Shown here piece by piece: positions 45,199 to 57,700 of a DNA stretch of 64,000 nucleotides. Position 1 is the first letter of the stretch. Each line of letters opens with the position of its first letter. A program made the translations under genes and the position numbers. A model generated the notes under the pieces. The model saw only the letters and a list, made by a program, of their open reading frames with translations, had not been told where the DNA came from and did no database searches. Source of the DNA: Stenogyne calaminthoides (taxonomy: Eukaryota > Streptophyta > Magnoliopsida > Lamiales > Lamiaceae); the NCBI GenBank assembly GCA_037126765.1, contig JBBCBC010000031.1, forward strand, positions 3,419,638 to 3,483,637, written 5' to 3'.

Positions 45199-45385
45199 TT
45201 TTTTTTTTATCGGACAAAGTTATTTGTTAGTTGTTAGTTGTTAGTACACCAAGCACCCAAATACTCCACGAATTCACAAATCCACCTTATAACTCCCATA
45301 ACTCCAATTCGTTCCCAAAGGGAATCGAACCTGAGTCTCCCACTCAATTGAGGAGTCCAGTGGCCAGGTGGGCTAAGCCACCTGG
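45199..45385 (-). mobile_element. tRNA-derived SINE, full length
   Basis: Minus strand. The 5' head CCAGGTGGCTTAGCCCACC carries an A-box-like segment, and AGGTTCGATTCCC is a good B box. The body ends in an A-rich tail (ATAAAAAAAAAAA, plus 45199-45210). TTAGAACAAATCAAC at 45184-45198 and 45386-45400 is a perfect 15-bp target duplication, as expected from LINE-assisted insertion. Length 187 bp is typical of plant SINEs. Confidence 0.9.
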
Positions 45386-45734
45386 TTAGAACAAATCAAC
45401 ATTTATTTTTCTCAAAATATTAATGTGTCAATGCCCAAATTATAGCTCGTCTTATTGTGAGACCGTGTCACGCAAGTATGCCTCGTGACATTATATGAAT
45501 CATATCACAATTGTGAATTCACAATTTATACGGACAAAACTCTCCAAATATTATATGAGATGAATAATGCATGTTTTCTTAAATGAAATCAAATTGATCG
45601 ATACTTCAAATTAAAATTTAAAAGTGAACCAAAAAAAATATTATTGGAAGTCAATCTCACATAATAAATTTTGTGATCACTCAATATTGTTTTCTCAATA
45701 TCATATTAAATTGATATCAATGTTTCTCAACATC

Positions 45735-45742
45735 TATATAAA
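45735..45742 (+). promoter_or_regulatory. TATA box upstream of element G insertion
   Basis: TATATAAA lies 32 bp before the left end of element G. With G removed it is followed by a CT-rich leader (AACTCCCTCTTCTCTTTCAC) and would sit about 260 bp upstream of the small-gene ATG at 61653. This suggests that G is in the transcribed leader of that gene. Confidence 0.35.
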
Positions 45743-45774
45743 TGTCTTCTTCTAGTAATAAAGTTCAACAACCA

Positions 45775-46260
45775 TGATGTGGACGCAGGTCGCGGGCCAA
45801 AAACGCGTACAATCGCGCAAGACGGGCAAAGATCAAGAATGTGGGCCAAGCCCATAGCAGCGTCATTGGGCCGACAGGGCCAGGCCCAAGAGAACCAAGC
45901 GAAGATGGGGCTACGTGAAGCTGGGCTGCGAGAAGAGAAGTTGGGCTGTGTAAAGATTGAAGGCAGCAGCAAGAGGACCAAGTCCGAATTCAGGACAATA
46001 TCTCTAGATTTGCATATTATCTTTTAGATTAGTTTCTTATATCGTATCTTTATAGTTTCTTAGATTTAGATTTCTTTTGCTATATCTTCTTCCGCTATTT
46101 TTGGGATTTCCCGTAGCGTCTAGCTATTTATATTGGATCGTGAACTCTGTTTTGTTTTATCATATTAATAATAACTTTCTTAGCAAATTCTTGCTTGCAA
46201 TCGTCTCTTGCCAACCTGAGTTGGGGCGTCGATTAGTGTTTTGATTCGTGATTCTCATCA
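45775..46260 (+). repeat. 5' LTR of element G
   Basis: 486 bp, TGATGTGGACG to GATTCTCATCA. Followed by the primer-site-like TTGGTGCTTTCATTGAG (46263-46279), seen in many plant gypsy elements. Nearly identical to the 3' LTR. Confidence 0.92.
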
Positions 46261-46286
46261 AATTGGTGCTTTCATTGAGGGTACTG

Positions 46287-47494
46287 ATGGAGATCGAAGG
46301 GCAGATGGCGATTAAGACAGAGCAGTTACTAAAGAAATTGCTCGACAAACAAACCAAAGGAGCGAATTCGAGTTCATCAGCCGGTGAAACCGAAGGATCC
46401 GACACCAGTTCGGAAGAAAGTAATCTCTTCGCCCACCAGGAAGAGAGGGAAGAACGACCACATCGAGAAACACAGGGAGATGACCGAAAAAGAGGACGAC
46501 CCAAGATCACGTGCCCTACCTTCAGTGGGAATGACCCGATTTCCTAGTTGAGTCGCGCCAATCAATTTTTTGATCTGCAAGTAATTGAGAGGGCGGAAAA
46601 GGTAAAATATGTTGCGTACTACTTGGAAGGAGAAGCAAATATGTGGTGGCAATGGATTAGTAGGGTGTACCACAAGAAGTATAAGAGTATCCGGTGGAAG
46701 GATTTCGAGAAAGAATTGATGATACGATTCGGACCGTCCGAATATACCGATTATGATGAATCTTTATCGCATATCAAACAAACAGGAACACTTAAGGAGT
46801 ATCAGAGAGAGTTTGAACGCCTAGCCAGCAGGGTGCGTGACTGGCCGGAAAAAGCTATCGTCGGGGCATTCGTGGGGGGTCTCAAACCAGAACTAGCGAC
46901 AGAAGTCCAGATCTACCGGCCGAAGACGTATGTAGGAGCGATAGAGATCGAGCGCTTACGTGACGATCATCTAAGCGCATTACGCAAAGGGCCTAGGCCC
47001 GAAGTAAGAAGAGTGAACCCAGTCCCGCCGGGCCAAACAGGGGGAGCTAATAAACCACTACCAACCGGTACTAAAAGGTTGTCTTGGGAGGAGATGCAGA
47101 AACGCCGCGAAAAAGGGCTTTGTTTCAACTGTGACGAGAAGTTTACACCCGGCCATAGATGCAAGAATAAGCAAGCATTCCTTATCGAGGCTATCGAATC
47201 AGACGAGGAAACAAATGATGACCGAAACCAAGTAATACGGGACGATGAAGCGGAGATTTCTGTGCATGCCATATCCGGCACACACGGACCGAAAACTATG
47301 AAACTCATGGCGTGGATTAAAAATCGGCAAGTTATTATTCTTATTGACAATGGTTCGTCTCACAACTTTATTAATGAAGGTATAGCCAAGCGGTTGAATT
47401 TGCAGGAAACGAGGGTAGACATGTTTCAGGTTCGAGTGGCTAGCGGCGATGGCTTAGCATGTTCAACGCAATACAAAGGAGTCCCCAACGCGTA
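46287..47494 (+). pseudogene. Element G gag and protease, one in-frame stop
   Basis: ATG 46287, 26 bp after the LTR, gives MEIEGQMAIKTEQLLKKLLD. Retrotransposon gag domain with TFSGNDPIS, a TAG at 46545-46547 where Trp is usual, then AYYLEGEANMWWQW and LMIRFGPSEY. Zinc knuckle CFNCDEKFTPGHRC at 47120-47165. Protease IDNGSSHNFI at 47345 (DNG form normal for plant gypsy). The frame closes at 47492-47494 shortly after the protease, where a frameshift leads into the RT frame. Confidence 0.9.
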
Positions 47495-48903
47495 ATGATC
47501 ATTGCCGATTTGTACGCACCTCCCTTGGTGGGACCTGATGTTGTCCTTGGAGTCCAGTGGCTACAAGGGTTAGGGAAGGTAGCCGACTACAGCAAAGGAA
47601 CTATGGAGTTCGCATGGGGCGACGAGGTCGTGACTCTCACATCCCGGGACGACGATCGCACGAGTGAAGTGGATTTGAAGAGTATTGAGAGGATGCGGAA
47701 AAAAGGGGGACAGTGTTATGCCATCAAGGTCGAACGGATGCTCAACAAAAATATCGCTACCAAAGACAAAGAAGCCGGTGATATCGGCCGTATTCTTACG
47801 GAATTTGCAACAGTTATTGAGGAACCGCATGGTCTGCCGCCACCACGTAAATTCGATCATTACATTCCTTTGAAAGATGAGGCACAACCCGTAAACATTC
47901 ACCCCTACAGGTACGCACAATTCCAAAAGTTCGAAATTGAGAAACAGGTTCGAGAGATGCTGAAAAAGGGGTTAATTAGGCCTTGTTCCAGCCCATTTTT
48001 GTCACCCGTTCTATTGGTAAAAAAGAAGGACGGATCGTGGAGGTTCTGTACCGACTATCGCGCACTTAATGTAGCTACGGTTAAGGATCGTTTTCCCATA
48101 CCAACCATTGATGACATGCTAGATGAATTGGGACGAAGCTCGATCTCCGAGCAGGATACCACCAGATCAGGGTGGCCGAACAAGACATCCATAAAATAGC
48201 GTTTCGAACACATCACGGGCACTGCGAGTACCTCGTGATGCCATTTGGGTTGTGCAATGCACCCTCGACTTTTTAGAGCGCGATGAACGCAATTTTCCAG
48301 CCTTATTTGAGGAAGTTCGTGTTGGTTTTCTTTTACGATATTTTAATTTATTCGCAAAAATGGGACGAGCATTTGGGGCATCTACGAACAGTGATTAGCA
48401 TTCTACTGCAATGCCAATTTTACATCAAATCATCTAAATGCGAATTCGGGAAGGGAAGCGTCGAGTATTTGGAGCTTATCATTTCGGGGGAAGGAGTAAA
48501 GGTGGATCATCGCAAGATCAAAACGATGCAAAGTTGGCCGAAACCCAAAAACTTAACAGAGTTGTGAGGATTTTTGGGACTAACGGGTTACTATCGGAAA
48601 TTTGTACAGGATTATGGGACCATCGCCCGGCCGCTTACAGCCATGACTAAGAAGGGACCGTTCATGTGGACGGACGAGGGTGAAAAGGCATTCGACAAAC
48701 TGAAGTTGGCAATGACAACCACGCCCGTATTCGCGTTACCTGATTTCGAGAAGCCATTCGAGGTCCATACGGACGCCAGTGATGTGGGGATTGGAGCGGT
48801 GTTGGTTCAAAACGGGAGGCCGATAGCGTTCGTGAGCAAAGCCTTAGGCGTACGAAAAAAATTAGTGGTCTGTCTACGTCAAAGAAATGATGACAGTAGT
48901 CGA
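47459..48903 (+). pseudogene. Element G reverse transcriptase and start of RNase H
   Basis: Opens at 47459 and reads into the protease C-terminus (VVLGVQWLQGLG). RT follows: HPYRYAQFQKFEIEKQVREM, LVKKKDGSWRFCTDYRALN. A frameshift near 48135 precedes KLDLRAGYHQI in another frame, and a TAG at 48275 interrupts STF and SAMNAIF. The catalytic site reads VFFYDILIYS (48320-48350), with Tyr where the first Asp of the FxDD box should be, so this RT should be inactive. A TGA at 48565-48567 breaks LTEL and GFLGLTGYYRKF. RNase H with HTDASDVGIGAVL runs to about 48870 and is cut at 48902 by inserted sequence. Confidence 0.9.
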
Positions 48904-49383
48904 AGACGGGAACAAAATCAACAAATCGAAGATATGCCCCAATAATCGAAGAAGTCCGGCGAAAATTGGATCGAAATCAGTCCGACGAGGGTCATGCCGT
49001 CGCGGGTACAACCCGCTGAAATTCGCTCCATCGCGGCATCCCGCGAGCGACGCGAGTCGCGGCGTTGCGCCGCCGACTCGAGCGACGCCGTGGTGCCTGG
49101 CTTTGGACGAAAAAATGCGGCGGAGGGCGAGAGGATGAAGGACGGCGGTCGCAGAAAACCCTAACAGGCAAAGTGATGAAGACGAAGCAATAGGCAAAAT
49201 AAAAGGGGTGTTTAGTTTATCAAATAAACACAATTATCATAATAAAAGGCATAAAGCACACGCTCAGTGAACAAACAAGATGGTGCGGTACAAAAGTAAT
49301 ATTGGCCGTACCGATTTATAAAAATAAAAACTTTTAAATAAATAATCAATTACACAACGAATTAGGGCCGCAAATTCATAATT
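48902..49383 (-). repeat. Inserted GC-rich segment in G RNase H (copy 1)
   Basis: About 480 bp replacing roughly 16-20 codons of RNase H between the VVEA region and IVTDQQPLR. It matches 57238-57700, which in the second copy is continuous with the leader of copia H. On the minus strand it has a leader-like, GC-rich, then A/T-rich character. Copy 1 has a 15-bp extra piece near 49023. Confidence 0.75.
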
Positions 49384-50130
49384 GTTACGGATCAACAACC
49401 ACTACGACATCTGTTGGAGCAACGAGTTGCAACTCTGGAGCAACAGAAGTTTGTTGCCAAACAAATGGGCTTTGAGTTTGAAATCCGATACCGATCGGGA
49501 AAACAGAATGCCGTGGCCGATGCCTTGTCACGAATAAAGGATTCGCCGGAGTTGAATGCCATTACGGGGCCAATATGGGACATTTGGGACAAAATTAGGG
49601 CTGGAATTCAGGAGGAACCAACGCTCATCGAGATACGGCAGAAGCTTGATGAGGGAGAAATGGACGTGCGGGAAGAGTATGAATGGCGAGATGAGTTATT
49701 GATGTTTCACGGGAAAGTAGAAGTACCAGATCGCAATGGGTTAAGACAAGATGTAATGCGCATTTCCATGAATCACATTTTGGGGGACAATCTGAGATCT
49801 ACCGGACTTGGGCGCGAATCGCACGGACTTTCTATTGGCAGAATATAAAGACGGATGTTCGAACTTTTGTATCTCAGTGTGACGTTTGTCAACGCGTTAA
49901 GACCGATTCTAGAAAACCGAGTGGGCTGCTTCAACCGCTTTCGGTGCCGGCACGGATTTGGGAAGACGTAACAATGGATTTCATAGAGGGTTTACCTGTG
50001 TCGAATGGATTTAATGGAGTCATGGTGGTGGTCGATAGACTCACCAAGTATGCGCATTTCGTACCCCTCGCCCACCCATATACGGCTAAGTCCGTAGCAA
50101 GGTTGTTTGTAGAATATGTGATCCGGTTGT
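49384..50130 (+). pseudogene. Element G RNase H end and integrase start (copy 1)
   Basis: IVTDQQPLRHLLEQRVATLE, FEIRYRSGKQNAVADALSRI (end of RNase H), then the integrase zinc-binding region (QCDVCQRVKTDS near 49880) and core IWEDVTMDFIEGLPVSNGFN, with VVVDRLTKYAHFVPL. A frameshift near 49760 breaks the HFHESHFGGH region. It stops in VEYVIRL at the copia H LTR. Confidence 0.87.
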
Positions 50131-51733
50131 TGTTGGAATTTATAGGCACGTAAACACGTAATACATATGCAGTGGAAATAAATAGTTCACCAACAACGAA
50201 CAATTAATTGCATAATTAAGTACGAGTAAACGTAAACAGAATTCTTACAGTAATTCGTATACAGTTTTCTTTACTATGGTATCAACGTAATCCCCGATTA
50301 TGGACTTGCACAGATTTGTCAGCATTGAATCCCGAGATGAATTTGCTAGGAAAATTCTAACTCTAGATCTTATGGAGAAAATATGAAGTGATACACTTGT
50401 GAATTCCTAAGAGCTTGTATATATAGGGAGGCTTAGCTTATTTCCCAAGCTAGCCCAATTAGGGAAATAAAATTTCTAATCTTGAATTAAATTAATTCCT
50501 TTTAATTTAATTTCCTAAATATAATCTCTACGGATTTAAATGTCTTATATGAAAATCTCTACGATTTATTTTCATATACATTAAATCCTACAATTTATTC
50601 CAAATATAATTATTGGAAATTTTTATTTAATTAAATCCAATTTAATTAAATATTAATAATAATTAATTCCAAATTAATTTATTATTAATTACTTCTCCAT
50701 AAATTAAATATTAAATTCAATTTAACATTTAATCAACCAACTATAATCCGTAAAAGGGAACTACTTGTTGTGTGACTCATAGGCCCTCATATATCGAGCG
50801 ATTAGTCAAACTAACGGTCTTAACTGAACCCTAGACAATAAATCAGACATTATCAATATATGAGGTACGTTGCGAGAAAAGTGCAACTACCTGTAACTGA
50901 AACATGGGCTATTACGATTTCCTCCTTTCATTCGCGAATACTCGATTAAGTCTTGAACATGATGAAGTGTCTATTCAAATAACTTAATCAATTTATCTTT
51001 AATCACTAATTGATCATATTTGTCACACTTAGCCACAAAGTCTAAGTTAATGTGCATCGGCCGATGACTTAGATCCAATTATGATGAGAAGATGAGTATT
51101 CTCTCTAAATCCACATTGAGGAATGAATCATATTCCTGGCTCAACTACCACGCACATGCACTTCGTGATGAACTCAATCCAAGCCATATCTACCCATAGA
51201 CGGGTGCAAGCGTCGGTCATGGTCAAAGTTCATCATCCCACACATATCGTGCGTATTGACCTCAAGTCAAAAGAGTATCGCATCGCTCCCACTAACCGAG
51301 ACACCCGTAGACACATATAGTGGAAATACATCAAACGGTTTCTCTGATGGGTATACCAATACTCTCTATTGTATTTGTGCATCCATCATGAGATATCTAG
51401 TATCTCGTAGTAAGTGAGATCTTACTACACTCTCTAAGAGTATGATGCAGATCGCACACCAATCTCCATTACATCATCAATATCCCATTCTTGATGATCC
51501 TTGATCGGGGCTATTTGAGAATCATGCTTAAGTCATCCGAGTTCTCACAATCTCAATGACAGCAATGACTCATGGGAACACTAGCATGAATAAATGCAAA
51601 CAAACAAACATAATATTCAAACAAGTGTATTGTCATACATTAATATTAAATGAACTATAATATTAAATCAAACTGAACATCATCGAGTATTATGTCCTTA
51701 TAATAGATTGTCTCTAGGACACTAACACTAACA
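50131..51733 (-). repeat. 3' LTR of copia H (duplication copy 1)
   Basis: TGTTGGAATTTATAGG to CACTAACACTAACA, 1603 bp. On the minus strand it begins TGTTAGTGTTAG. It has a TATA-like CTATATATAC near 50425. The inner side carries a polypurine tract. The outer side is the G integrase at CCGGTTGT. Confidence 0.9.
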
Positions 51734-51746
51734 ATCTCCCACTTGG
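51734..51746 (-). other. Polypurine tract of copia H
   Basis: On the minus strand CCAAGTGGGAGAT directly precedes the LTR, as in copias B and C (AAGTGGGAGAT). Confidence 0.75.
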
Positions 51747-53756
51747 ACTAGAGTCAATCACTTACATGTCTAACCCCTAGACTATCAAATGTCTAGTGTG
51801 TACATCAACACTCAGTGTTTCGGTGAAAAGATCTGCCAAATTAAATATGTGGGAATACATTTTAATTATATTTCTCCTATTGTTATGATCTCCCGGATCA
51901 AATGATAAGTCTAGGTACATGCTCGTTTATGCTTGTTGATCTCGGTTCCTTTGCTTGCGCAATCACACCTCAATAAAACTTTATTGGACTACTAGCACTC
52001 GGAACTACCCCTAGTTCTCTTAAGAACTATAAAATCCAGACAGCCTCCTTGAGGCTTCTGATACAGCAATGTACTCAACTTCAATTGTTGAATTTGCGGT
52101 CCTTTTGCTTGGAACTATTCCAACTGGCCGCCTCATTATTGAGAGTGAAAAGTAACATGACTGTAATTTGTAATCATCACAGTCGGACTGGAAACTTGTG
52201 TCAGCTTAACCAGTCACTACTAGTTCTGACTGTCCACCATAGAAAAGAAAACATTCGTTAGTTCGTCTAAGATACTTCATAATGGTCTTGACAACAATCC
52301 AGTGAGACTCACCCGGATTCTGTTAGCATCTACCAGTGATGTTGATAGCGTAGGCCACGTTTGGCCTAGTGCAAGTCATGGTGTACATGATTGACCCAAT
52401 TACATATGCATATGGGACATCTTTCATGTGCTTGATATCAGCTTCAACAGAAGGACAATCTTTCTTTGATAGCTTTATCCCATGATTTCCCTATAGAGAT
52501 CCTCTCTTAGAGTTCTCCATCGCAAAACGCTTCAACACCTTGTCTACATAGGTGGACCGCAACATCCTCTTGGATCTATCCTTGTGGATCTTGATCCCTA
52601 AGATGTAGCAGGCTTCACAAATATCCTTCACCATGAAGGTCTTCAACAACAAATCTTTACCGGACTGCATTAACGGGATATTGTTTCCCAAAATCAATGT
52701 CATTGACATACATGATTATGAAAGCAATATTCTTCCCGCTGCATTTACAATAAACGCAAGGATCTTCCGAATTTCTGATGAAGTCAAATGGACTTGATAG
52801 CTTCATCAAATCGGATATTCCAACTCCTAGAAGCTTGCTTCAATCCATAGATGGATCTCTTTAGCTTGCATACTAGATTAGAATTTGGCTTAGATGTATA
52901 ACCTTCCGGTTGAGTTATAAACACTTCCTTATCAATGTTTCCATTGAGGAAAGTTGTTTTGACATCCATCTGTCAAATCTCATAATCATAGTGTGCTGCT
53001 ATCGCAAGTAAAATTCGAATGGACTTGATCTTTGCAACTGGTGAGAAGGTCTTATCATAGTCAGTGCCTTCGCGTTAACTATTACCCTTCACAACCAACC
53101 TAGCTTTGTAGGTTTGTACATTGCCATTTGCAAATGGGTCTAACCCTTTTTGGCAACTCAACCAAGTCCCAGACTTGATTGGTGTACATCGAGTCCATCT
53201 CGGATTTCATGGCTTCATGCCACTTCCCTGAATCAATATCTAATATTGCTTCAGAGTAAGTATTAGGATCGTTCTTATCCGGTAGGTCCACATTAACGAG
53301 TTCCTCCAAGAGGTAACTGTATCTAATGGGCGGATTACGATTCCTAATTGACTTACGGAGCTGTGGTTGTGCAGGCTGTACATTCTGATCGTGAAAATTT
53401 TGTGGTGCATCAATTTCATCAATGTCCGAAGAGTCCTCAAGAGCTACACTTTCAGATGCCTCTTGGGCGGGAGTTTGAACTATGTTGTTCTCATTCAGCC
53501 CACTTGGAGGTTCTTGCACAGGCAAGCCAACTCCAATTACGCTCCCACTGGCTGAAAGACGATCACCTAGTGAAAGACTTCCACCGTCAAAGTTGTTGAA
53601 TGCTCCCACTGATTCCTTGTCATGTTGCTTTGACAAGATATCAGTCTCTTTGTTAATTTGTGGTGCTTGAATTTCTTCAAGTTCCATCAGCTTACGACCT
53701 CGTTCTTTAAAGACATAGTCTTCTTCGAGGAACTTGGTCTGCCTATAAACAATCAT
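51747..53756 (-). pseudogene. Copia H RT and RNase H, heavily interrupted
   Basis: Minus strand. The linker frame 53756-53100 (TKFLEEDYVFKERGRKLMEL...NPPIRYSYLLEELVNV) leads to RT fragments: MDVKTTFLNGNIDKEVFITQ (52969), KLKRSIYGLKQASRSWN, and a catalytic site that reads MYVNDIDFG near 52705 (Asn for the first Asp of YVDD). RNase H pieces follow: YVIGSIMYTMTCTRPNVAYA near 52390, down to about 51800. Many stops and shifts. Not capable of making enzyme. Confidence 0.85.
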
Positions 53757-53759
53757 TGA

Positions 53760-54818
53760 TTATTTCTTAGGTAGATAGAAGTAATATCCTTTAGTTTCCT
53801 TAGGATATCCCACAAAGTAACCCTTTTCACCTTTGGATTCCAACTTGTTGGTAAGCATCCTTTCACAATCACGGGGCAACCCCATGTTAGATATGTGTAA
53901 AAGTTGGCTTCTTACCACACCATGGTTCATATGGTGTATGCTCAACCGATTTAGATGGAATCCTATTCAGAATGTAAATTGAGGTTTGTAACGCGTATCC
54001 CATAAGAATGCTGGAAGATAGGAAAAGCTCATCATGGACCTCACCATGTCTAACAGGGTTTGGTTTATTCTCTCGGACACACCGGTTCATCTGTGGTGTT
54101 CCGGGAGTAGTCCATTGTGACTGGATTCCATGTAACTTTAAGTAATCAGTGAATTCATGGCTAAGGTATTCACCTCCTCGATCTGATCGAAGAGTCTTGA
54201 TACTTTTACCAAGTTGCTTCTCTACTTCAGCCTTAAACTCTTTGAATTTCTCAAAAGATTCGAATTTGTGTTTCATAAGATACACGTATTCGTATCTTGA
54301 GAAATTATCAGTAAAAGTGATGAAGTATCCGAAATGACCCCTAGCTAGAGTAGGCAATGGTCCACAAACGTCATTGTAGATCAACTCTAGAACTTCTTTG
54401 GCATGCACCCCTTTCCTATAAAAGGGTCTATTGATCATCTTGCCCATGAGATAAGATTCACAATCTCCATAAGACTCACAGTCGAATGGGGTTATGTAGT
54501 CTAACTTTCTTAACCTTATAATTCTTTTTTTCGTTTACATGATCAAGTTCTACAATGCCATAAGTAAGTCGGATTTTCATGAATACTAAGTTTGAGTCTT
54601 TTATTTTGTATATTAAGAACATCATATCCATAATGCAACAAATACATGTTGCGAGTAATAGAAAGAACTAAATGACAATCATTAAGTTCTAATCTAAAAC
54701 CATAGGGTAAGTCTAACACATAAGTCCCCACACTTTCAGTTAGCAACTCTTGCTTCGTTTCCACGTGTAAGACGACTTCACCCGCCCTAACTGCCCTATG
54801 ACACATGAGCCCTTTCAC
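53760..54818 (-). pseudogene. Copia H GAG-pre-integrase and integrase
   Basis: Minus strand. 54818-54543 holds the protease end and pre-integrase start (GTYVLDLPYGFRLELNDCHL, NMYLLHYG). 54447-53887 is the integrase core: LIYNDVCGPLPTLARGHFGY, TDNFSRYEYVYLMKHK and LRSDRGGEYLSHEF are intact. PQMNRCVRENK replaces the usual PQQNGVAERRN. 53945-53760 is the C-terminal part with GYFVGYPKETKGYYFYLP. Frames are broken at 54480 and 53890-53945. Confidence 0.85.
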
Positions 54819-54849
54819 ATTAGTGCAAATGTGAGAGCCACATCAGGTA

Positions 54850-55640
54850 TCCAATACCAATCAGTTAGCGCTATTAGTGGACATGTTTATCTTAATAACA
54901 AACATACATGTTCTAGTGCTAGAAGCACCTAGTGCCTTCCTTTTAGCAACTAAAACCTTATAGTCCTTCTTCCAGTGCCCTCTTCTACTTATAGCAGAGG
55001 CATACATCCTTGTCTACCCGCTCCTTCTTTTGAACACCATCTTAGTGATAGTGAACTCAAAAGTCTTGAGCACGTTGTGAAGTTCAAGCATGGTCGTATC
55101 CGTCTTATTCATATTGTAGTTCACAATGAAACTATAACATGAACTCGGGGGCAACTGGAGGATAGCATACATGAAAACGTTGATCTTTTAGCACAATGCC
55201 TAAATTACCAAGTTTCTCAATTACGCCTATCATCATTAGCACATGAGATGAAATTTTCTCTTCTTTAGCTAACTGGTATCTGAACAAATCTCTCATCACT
55301 TCATAAATCTCATAATGAGATTTAGAATCAAAGAGATCCTTCAGATGCTTGAACATCTAGAAGAGATCCATTATCTCACGTTGCTTATGTATATCGGGAG
55401 TCATGCCGAGCAACATCACACACTGAGTTTGGGAAGCATCCTTTTGATGCTTCTTCTGAACTGCTACGTCAAATGTGGCTGTCTCAGAGTACCAGCTCAA
55501 GGGTAACCGGGATAGGCGTGTCCAACACGTACTCAATCTTTTCTTGCCTTAGCACCAAACACATGTTACGGTGCCAGTCCAGAAAATTTGGCCTAGCCAA
55601 TTTGTTTGTTTCCAAAACACATCTCAATAACAGTTATACA
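54850..55640 (-). pseudogene. Copia H gag, degenerate
   Basis: Minus strand, from about 55620: NFLDWHRNMCLVLRQEKIEY, then YVLDTPIPV, a shift, GMTPDIHKQREIMDLF, a stop, MFKHLKDLFDSKSHYEIYEV, and a much-decayed zinc knuckle near 55000 (DVCLCYK). It is the short gag type of Tork/Ivana-like copias (inference). Confidence 0.75.
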
Positions 55641-57700
55641 TTTCAACTAAGCAAGAGAAATAAAATAAAATGGGAATTAAAACACATAATTCCTATGATC
55701 AATACTCAGCAATCAAAATAAACATGGCCTTTCTTTTGTGTTTATTTTGTCTCTATTATTTTCACATACTTAACGACCTCATCGGAAAGTACGAATTTAT
55801 ATCTAATATAAATCATAATGGACTAGGATCCACATTACTACTATTATAATCCCTGTGAGGGCTGAATATCACAATAGCATAACTGGTAGGTCTCTAAACC
55901 AATTGCAAACTGCAACTCCTAGTTTGTCGAACCTAGTTCGACTGATGTCCCTTACCCTTTGTCCCCGCGAGGGCGAGTTAAACAAAGTTAAGTTGGTTTA
56001 CAACCATCAAGCGGCGACATTACATGTCCCTATAAAAGTTCCGTTAGATGTAGATCCGAGCAAAAGACGAGGGCCTTAAATATTCATTGGAACGAAATCT
56101 CTAGTTTTCTTTTAATTTTGATGGAAGACATCTTATCAAATCAATGAGAAAACTATATTTTAGTGAGGAACATTTTAAAGGTGGGGTATTAATTGCTTAA
56201 TCGAGATCCAACATGTTAATCTACATCACGTTTGAGCAATTATTGGGCGCCGCCTACCCAAACATGATTTTATACGGACTAACACTTATATGGGCGCCGT
56301 CTACCCAAACATTAATACGGTCCGATAATTATTGGACGCCGCCTACCCAAACAATTATAATGCGGACTATTAAAGCGTTAACAAATTAAACTAAATAAGT
56401 TAACCAAGTGGGATTTCAGTAATTATTAAATCTATTAAACAAAATTCAAAATCCAATATTAATTTCACTTAACAAATTTTAATCTATTATTAAAATTTCA
56501 ACTAATCCAATTAACTCAATGTTGGTCCAACCAACAATCTTATTTTAATTTCGTTTTAAAAATAAACTCTTATTAATTTCAAAACAAATTTCAAACTTCA
56601 ATTAATCTAATTAATTATAAATAAAAGTCCAACTTTTATTACTATTCCTTTTAAATTCAATCCAATTAAATTTAAAACGGATTGGTTTTATTAATTTTGC
56701 CAAGGGCTCAAGTGCAATTATCTAATATTTGTACGGAGGGGCCTGTTTGAAATCCAATTTGCAAAACAACCCCTCCCTCATCACTGCCCTGAAACCGTCT
56801 CTCATTCGGGACAACCGAAACCAACATTCAACACCAGCTTTCAAATTCAATCCAATTCAATCACAAAACCAGTCAACAATTGTTCTTAGATTCATCCAAT
56901 GTATTCAAGAAAGTCCAACAGACTGAACACATCAAACCAAAACACAAAACAAAATCACGCATCTGGGTCGCGCAACCAAGCGACGCGTGCAGTCGAGTTG
57001 CCACCGCCGCTAGGCGCGCGTGGGCGACTCGATGCTGCAACTGGGGTAATTCCCGCATAGGGTAGGGCCTACGACACCATCTCAGGTTGAAACAGAGGCG
57101 GAGCGAGCAGGTCGTGAAGCGCAGGGCAGCATGTCGCTGCGTTTGTCGAACGACATAGCACGCGACCCCGTGGTAATCGCACGAACGGCAGACACAGTGC
57201 CGAGGTGAGGCGACTCTGATTCGCCACGAATCGCATTGAAGACGGGAACAAAATCAACAAATCGAAGATATGCCCCAATAATCGAAGAAATCCGGTGAAA
57301 ATCGGATCGAAATCGGTTTGACGAGGGTCATGCCGTCGCGGGTCCAACCCACTGAAATTCGCTCGCGAGCGACGCGAGTCGCGGTGTTGCGCCGCCGACT
57401 CGAGCGACGCCGTGGTGCCTAGCTTTGGACGCAAAAATGCGGCGGAGGGCGAGAGGATGAAGGACGGCGGTCGCAGAAACCCTAAGAGGCAAAGTGATGA
57501 AGACGAAGCAATAGGCAAAATAAAAGGGGTGTTTTGTTTATCAAATAAACACAATTATCATAACAAAAGGCATAAAGCACACGCCCAGTGACCAAACAAG
57601 ATGGTGCGGTCCAAAAGTAATTTTGGCCGTACCGATTTATAAAAATAAAAACTTTTAAATAAATCATCAATTACACAACGAATTAGGGCCGCAAATTCAC
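55641..57700 (-). other. Leader region of copia H, with recombination joint
   Basis: About 2 kb upstream of gag on the minus strand with no solid coding frame. 56245-56350 carries three copies of GG(G/A)CGCCG(C/T)CTACCCAAAC spaced 42-47 bp. 56950-57240 is GC-rich. From 57238 the sequence equals the segment inserted in G RNase H at 48902-49383. No primer site or LTR follows. Instead the G RNase H begins, so this is a recombination joint. Confidence 0.6.

Noticed and set aside
57069..57554. 161-codon minus-strand frame rich in Leu, Ser and Arg
   Set aside because: Lies in the GC-rich copia H leader; the matching block at 48902-49383 does not keep the frame, so it is not conserved as protein.
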